Below are positions 59,603 to 64,000 of a stretch of 64,000 nt of DNA, piece by piece. Every line of letters begins with the position of its first letter. The stretch's first letter is position 1. The position numbers and the translations under genes are program-made. Source of the DNA: Cuniculiplasma divulgatum. Its GTDB lineage: Archaea > Thermoplasmatota > Thermoplasmata > Thermoplasmatales > Thermoplasmataceae. The stretch covers positions 1,054,001 through 1,118,000 of the forward strand of contig CP133595.1 in NCBI GenBank assembly GCA_031200235.1. The letters are read 5' to 3'. The notes beneath the pieces were generated by a model, which was not told the origin of the DNA, ran no database searches, and saw only the letters and a program-made list of their open reading frames with translations.

Positions 59603-62600
59603 ATGAATGCATACATAACTGCACCAGATATTAACGGTGAGAACGTAATTTTCACTGCCAATGACAGTCTCTGGATAATGTCCATCAGAGAGAGGGTACC
59701 ACATTACCTTGCAGGAGGCATGGGCATAATCAGCAATTCTAAATTCAGCCCTGATGGCCATAAAATTGCTTTCCGGGTGATGTCTGGTGAAGATGCAAGT
59801 TCTGCCGATATATATGTCATTGATGCCGATGGCACCGATCTGCATAGGCTCACTTATTTGACGGGCAAAAGCACAAGCAGGAGGATGTATACGGATGTGG
59901 CAGGGTGGAAAGATAACCAGCACGTGATAATATCCACAGACGCATTGAGTCCATTCACAGCACTGACATATCTCTATTCTGTTGACACAGCAAATGGAAT
60001 TCTGGAGCGAATGTTATACGGCCCTGCTTCCCACATAATATTTGGAGATGGTAATATCTTCCTGGGGCGCAATACCTGGGAAATGCCACACTGGAAGAGA
60101 TACAGGGGAGGTACTCGCGGTAAAGTATGGAAAGGAACCACTGATGGAGGTTTTTCCTTGATTGTGGACATGGAAACCCATGTATCTTCTCCGGTGTACA
60201 TGAATGGCAGGATATATTTCCTGACAGACAGGGATGGATTCGGCCAGATATATTCAATAAATCAGTATGGTTCAGACTTGAAAAAACACACGGAATTCAA
60301 GGACTTTTACCCAAGGCATCTCTCTTCGGATGGTTCTCTGGCAGTATTTTCCAAAGCCGGAAAATTGTATAATTTTAATCCGAAGGATGGTATAACCAGT
60401 GATATTACTCCGCAGTTCAGGGTTGGGTTCACCAGTCTGACCACCAGATATGTTGATTCCTCTAAATTCCTGGAAGAGTTTGAACTTAATAACACTGGCG
60501 ATGTGGTCCTCACGGTGGTCAGAGGGCAGGGATTCATAACGGGTGTGAAGGATGGTCCGTCCATTAAAATTGATGCTGCTTCCGGAAGAATAAGATTGGC
60601 CAGATTTATTGGCCCTGACAGTGTAGTGTTTGATGGAGACAAGGATAATATCGAAACAATTTACAGATACAATTTCCGAACCGGCAAATGTTCAAAGCTT
60701 AAGGGGGAGCTTGGCAGTATTGAATCTCTTGTTCCATCACCCGACGGGAAATGGCTGGCCGTAACAAACAACAGTTTTCAGCTTATTCTTGTAAATAATG
60801 AAGATGCAAGCCATATTGTGGTGGATACAAGTCCACAGGGAAGGATATACGATGTTGCCTGGTCCCGCGATTCCTCCAAGATTGCTTATGTGTTCCCTGT
60901 CATAAGGCAGTTCCTGGGTGGACATGAATTTGCCACTCTAAGGATATATGACCTGAAAACAGGCAATATCAGGCATATAACCACGGATAATTCCCGCGAC
61001 TACTCTCCTGCTTTCAGTGATGATGACAAATTTTTATTTTACTTATCAGACAGGTCGCTGGATCCAGTATCGGACAAGCTTGTTTTCGATCTGGGTTTTC
61101 AGCAGATAACCCGCCCTTATTCCATTGCACTGGGTAAACTCAGTTCTCCTGATGACGTGCCATTGCCTGCAGATCTGGTACCAGAAAATTATATTGATAC
61201 CGGCACGGGAGATGAAAAACTTTCAAGCAAACCCTTAATGGTGCCAGCAGGAGATATTTCCGCTTTGAAGTCAGTCCCCGGGGGTCTCACTTACTTGAGA
61301 TATGAAGTGGAAGGTGGAATGAAATACTATAATACTATGGCCCTGAGGACAGGAAAACTATGCCTGTACAGCTTTGCCAAAAGGGAGGAATCGGTAATTG
61401 CAGAAAAGGTTGCAGAATACACTGTTTCCAGATCAGGCAGTTCAGTAATGGCCAGATTTGAGGGGGACGTTCTCAGGCAATTAGAATTCAATGTGGCGAG
61501 TGAATTTAAACCGTTCAAGATAATAGCGGAAACAAATTTTGACACAAAGCGCATCAGCGTATCTATTGATCCCAGTGAAGAATGGTTGCAGATGTTCAGG
61601 GAAAGCTGGAGGCTTGCAAGGGATAATTACTGGAACGGAGAAATTTCAAAGAAGCTTTCAGTTGATATTTATGCAAGATACGAAGAACTTGTGAAAAACG
61701 TAACCAGCAGATACGAACTCTCTGATGTGATCAGGGAGATGCAGGGGGAATTCGGTACGTCGCATTCATATGAGATGGGCGGTGATTTCCATGTAGCTTC
61801 TTCCCTGCAAGTTGCCAGGCTTGGAGCGGATTTTTCATTCAAGGATGGCAGATATGTCCTAACTAAGGTGCTCATGGGAGACCCGTCCAACGAAAACGAA
61901 AAGTCTCCGCTTGCCTATGGCGGATTTGCACAGGCCGGTGATGTGATCAACAGAATAAATGGTCAGGAACTCAACAAGGATTTCACACCATGGAAGGCTC
62001 TCATCAATTGTTCCAATAGAATCGTAAATGTGGAGTTAATCAGGAAGGATGGAAGAATAGTTGCAAGGCCGGTGAGAGCAATTCCCGACGATCGCTTTCT
62101 AAGATACAGGGACTGGGTCGAAACGAACAGAAAATATGTTCATACTAAGAGCAACGGGAGGCTTGGATACGTGCATATACCTGATATGGGGGTCAACGGA
62201 TTTAACGAATTTTCAAGACTGTTCAGCAGGGAAGCAAATTACGATGGCCTGATTGTGGACGTACGATTTAACGGGGGAGGTTCTGTATCACAGATCATTC
62301 TGGAGAAGCTGATGCGCGCCAGGCTTGGTTTCGATAAACCAAGATACGGTATTCCGCATGCATATCCAGCGGATTCTGTAAACGGGCCAATAGTGGCAAT
62401 CACAAATGAGAATGCGGGATCAGATGGTGACATCTTCACCCACGCGTTTAAATTGCTTGGTATAGGTCCAGTTGTGGGCAAACGAACATGGGGTGGCGTC
62501 GTGGGAATAAGCCCCCGCAGGAAACTGGTGGATGGCACCATAGTAACCCAGCCTGAATTTGCTCTCTGGTTCAAGGATATAAAATTTGGATTGGAGAATC

Positions 62601-62740
62601 ATGGCGCAGAACCCACAGACGATGTTGAAAACCCACCTGACGCTTACATGAATGGCAAGGACGAACAGCTTGATTACGCTTTGCAGAAATGCATGAAAAT
62701 GCTTGATGGATCAGAACGGCGTGTGGAATTTAAGCCATAG
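59603..62740 (+). CDS. tri: Tricorn protease 2 (paralogue)
   Basis: A 1045-residue paralogue of the neighbouring tricorn, with the same layout: propeller repeats (FSPDGHKIAFRVMSG, PSPDGKWLAVTNNSFQ), PDZ region, and S41 domain. The catalytic residues are present with reference spacing: Ser720/His721 in GTSHSYEMGG, Ser940 in NAGSDGDIFTH and Glu998 in GLENHG. Specificity-determining loops differ from copy 1 (for example VENPPDAYMNG versus VEPSPDDYLKN), so the two may cut different peptides or form mixed hexamers. It is transcribed away from copy 1 through a shared 76-bp promoter region. Confidence 0.94.
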   Translation: MNAYITAPDINGENVIFTANDSLWIMSIRERVPHYLAGGMGIISNSKFSPDGHKIAFRVMSGEDASSADIYVIDADGTDLHRLTYLTGKSTSRRMYTDVAGWKDNQHVIISTDALSPFTALTYLYSVDTANGILERMLYGPASHIIFGDGNIFLGRNTWEMPHWKRYRGGTRGKVWKGTTDGGFSLIVDMETHVSSPVYMNGRIYFLTDRDGFGQIYSINQYGSDLKKHTEFKDFYPRHLSSDGSLAVFSKAGKLYNFNPKDGITSDITPQFRVGFTSLTTRYVDSSKFLEEFELNNTGDVVLTVVRGQGFITGVKDGPSIKIDAASGRIRLARFIGPDSVVFDGDKDNIETIYRYNFRTGKCSKLKGELGSIESLVPSPDGKWLAVTNNSFQLILVNNEDASHIVVDTSPQGRIYDVAWSRDSSKIAYVFPVIRQFLGGHEFATLRIYDLKTGNIRHITTDNSRDYSPAFSDDDKFLFYLSDRSLDPVSDKLVFDLGFQQITRPYSIALGKLSSPDDVPLPADLVPENYIDTGTGDEKLSSKPLMVPAGDISALKSVPGGLTYLRYEVEGGMKYYNTMALRTGKLCLYSFAKREESVIAEKVAEYTVSRSGSSVMARFEGDVLRQLEFNVASEFKPFKIIAETNFDTKRISVSIDPSEEWLQMFRESWRLARDNYWNGEISKKLSVDIYARYEELVKNVTSRYELSDVIREMQGEFGTSHSYEMGGDFHVASSLQVARLGADFSFKDGRYVLTKVLMGDPSNENEKSPLAYGGFAQAGDVINRINGQELNKDFTPWKALINCSNRIVNVELIRKDGRIVARPVRAIPDDRFLRYRDWVETNRKYVHTKSNGRLGYVHIPDMGVNGFNEFSRLFSREANYDGLIVDVRFNGGGSVSQIILEKLMRARLGFDKPRYGIPHAYPADSVNGPIVAITNENAGSDGDIFTHAFKLLGIGPVVGKRTWGGVVGISPRRKLVDGTIVTQPEFALWFKDIKFGLENHGAEPTDDVENPPDAYMNGKDEQLDYALQKCMKMLDGSERRVEFKP

Positions 62741-63242
62741 GTCTTTAAGATATTCCACATTTATCTCATGCACAGTATCTTCAGAGTAAATGGTGTGGTG
62801 GTAACCCAGTATATCTTATCATTCTCTGATAAATATTTTCATTGGAACAAAGTGTTGCAAGTAATTGATACTTGTAATTTCAGAAAAGTGCCTTCGACAT
62901 TGAAATCAGAATATCCATCTTTAATGAACCCTTTTTCTGTAAATTCACACTTCGATCCTATTAAACAGGATGTGACTCGAGAGTTGAAAATCATCCAATA
63001 AACTGGCAAACATTGAAGTTTGCTATGGTTTTTAACTGAAGCATCGAGGTATGCCGAAAAGGCAAAATTCTCTTCGTAATGGCCAATAGATCCTTATTTC
63101 AACTCTATAGAACTGGTTATGGATTGTTATTAATCCAGATATTGAACGATAGTTATAAATATGATAGTTTTCATAAACATTTCATCGATGAAGGTGATAT
63201 GCTATATCAAGTGATGGAAGAAAGTTAGATGGAAAAAGATAT
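62741..63242. other. Intergenic region before the substrate-binding protein gene
   Basis: A 500-bp AT-rich gap. A plus-strand frame at 62768-63001 (77 codons) has no recognisable features and is doubtful. TTATAAATATGATAG near 63153-63167 is a fair TATA element but lies about 80 nt before the next start, so a leader or a closer promoter is implied. Nothing else is clear. Confidence 0.35.
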
Positions 63243-64000
63243 ATGAAACTTGGTGCCGTAATGGCCATACTTATTGTATTTGTTATGGTTGGCCTTGCTG
63301 TATCGGAATCAAACGCTGTGGGCAACGGCTCCAATGCAGTATCAGCTGTAGGAAGCTCTGCAATTGCTTCTGCAGGCTCGGTAACACCTTATACATATCC
63401 CACCACGACAATGCAGGAACCTGGCTATACTAATGGAACATATATAATGGCAGCAACTAACAATGTTGAACATTTGAATGTTTATCTTACGACCGATGTT
63501 TATAGCTTCTACCTGCTCGACGAGATATATGATTCGGCAACCAACCTGCTGCCAAATGAAACAATTTCGCCGTGGCTGGCAACTAACTGGTCAGAAACTG
63601 CGGTGACATCAACAAATGCAGCTAGCTTCCTGGGTCTTGTCAATTCCACTACAAAAGCGACGTACGATCCCCTAAATGGAAAACTTGAACCGGTGAAATA
63701 TGTATATACTGTAAATATAAGACAGGGCGTACAGTGGACTGACTGGACACCAGCTAACGCAGGCAGTACATACACATACAGCAATGTAACAACTTTTAAT
63801 GGTCCAAGGGGCAACACACACACAATACACTACAGATTCAGCCCAATGACCATGAAGACACATTATGTCCAGTCTGCAGATTTTATACTTTCGTGGAAAA
63901 TACTGCAATCATCTGAAGATTACAGTGGTTCATTTGCCAACATTGTAAATGTGGTTCCTGTAAGCAACACTACAGTGGATTTCTATCTCTCAAATCAGTC
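63243..64000 (+). CDS. ABC transporter substrate-binding protein, peptide type (partial)
   Basis: The start of a solute-binding protein that runs past the window end (252 codons visible). An N-terminal signal or anchor segment (LGAVMAILIVFVMVGLAVS) is followed by a Ser/Thr/Asn-rich linker. Then LLDEIYDSATNLLPNETISPWLA, YTVNIRQGVQWTDWTP and SADFILSWKILQSSED match the family 5 (dipeptide/oligopeptide) binding fold, where LRxGVxW and sADV-type motifs recur. It should capture peptides outside the cell for import, which fits the neighbouring tricorn genes. Confidence 0.85.
   Translation, partial: MKLGAVMAILIVFVMVGLAVSESNAVGNGSNAVSAVGSSAIASAGSVTPYTYPTTTMQEPGYTNGTYIMAATNNVEHLNVYLTTDVYSFYLLDEIYDSATNLLPNETISPWLATNWSETAVTSTNAASFLGLVNSTTKATYDPLNGKLEPVKYVYTVNIRQGVQWTDWTPANAGSTYTYSNVTTFNGPRGNTHTIHYRFSPMTMKTHYVQSADFILSWKILQSSEDYSGSFANIVNVVPVSNTTVDFYLSNQ

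Noticed and set aside
62768-63001. 77-codon frame after the second tricorn gene
   Set aside because: AT-rich gap sequence without motif or spacing support for translation.

Overview
This window looks like a chromosome segment of a Thermoplasmatales archaeon (Euryarchaeota). The evidence is a 16S rRNA gene with no 23S or 5S gene beside it (rRNA genes are unlinked in Thermoplasma relatives), archaeal-type SecE, Spt5, L10/P0, L12, small RFC, Dph2 and MptE, TATA boxes about 25-35 nt before many starts, and two tricorn proteases. The species cannot be named from the sequence alone.

Core region 1 (1-19 kb). The 16S gene has a complementary leader/trailer processing stem. A 1.2-kb insertion sequence with 17-bp inverted ends and an exact 9-bp target duplication sits just downstream. 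Then come secE, spt5 with a long N-terminal extension, a conserved unknown, an MCT-1-like PUA protein, a Bcp peroxiredoxin and the L11-L1-L10-L12 operon. They are followed by a ComB homologue, mptE, a DUF373 membrane protein, a small winged-helix protein, and the HMG-CoA synthase / thiolase / DUF35 trio of the mevalonate pathway. The thiolase lacks the usual catalytic Cys and His. PurN, RFC small subunit, a Hef-type helicase and tRNA-Ala(CGC) close the region.

Integrative element (about 19,137-44,889, 25.7 kb). A tyrosine integrase lies directly downstream of tRNA-Ala. A perfect 22-nt copy of the tRNA 3' end recurs at 44,868, marking attL and attR. The backbone holds a winged-helix/zinc-ribbon regulator, a HerA/VirB4-like ATPase, ParA and a small partner, a serine recombinase and an Orc1/Cdc6 protein, as expected of an integrated plasmid. 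A tightly spaced five-gene operon (29.4-39.0 kb) joins the Orc1/Cdc6 gene to a 1228-aa Eco57I-type DNA methylase, an XRE-ImmA/IrrE protein, a DUF4411 PIN-like protein and a PLD-SNF2 helicase. It is a probable defence system with an embedded toxin-antitoxin pair.

The most unusual content is three cassettes (20.6-22.4, 40.1-41.3 and 43.1-44.8 kb). Each encodes a larger protein ending in a cysteine-rich hydrophobic domain, followed by two or three tiny membrane proteins. Two of these domains, with 10 and 12 Cys, closely follow the cysteine spacing of halocin C8. The third, with 14 Cys, is more divergent. The membrane-protein genes are partly homologous between cassettes. I read these as an archaeocin (archaeal bacteriocin) family with candidate immunity proteins, repeatedly gained by one element. 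Each cassette is bounded by short direct repeats. Two non-coding stretches inside the element (39.5-40.0 kb and 41.8-43.0 kb) are GC-richer or structured and remain unexplained.

Core region 2 (45-64 kb) is rich in peptide and amino-acid catabolism: imidazolonepropionase, an Lrp-type regulator, aspartase, a 2-oxoacid:ferredoxin oxidoreductase, two divergently transcribed tricorn proteases and a peptide-type ABC substrate-binding protein cut by the window end. Also present are a PH-like membrane protein, a YycJ-like hydrolase, a beta-hydroxyacid dehydrogenase, an A24 prepilin peptidase, Dph2 and a MiaB-like methylthiotransferase. This fits a heterotrophic scavenger.
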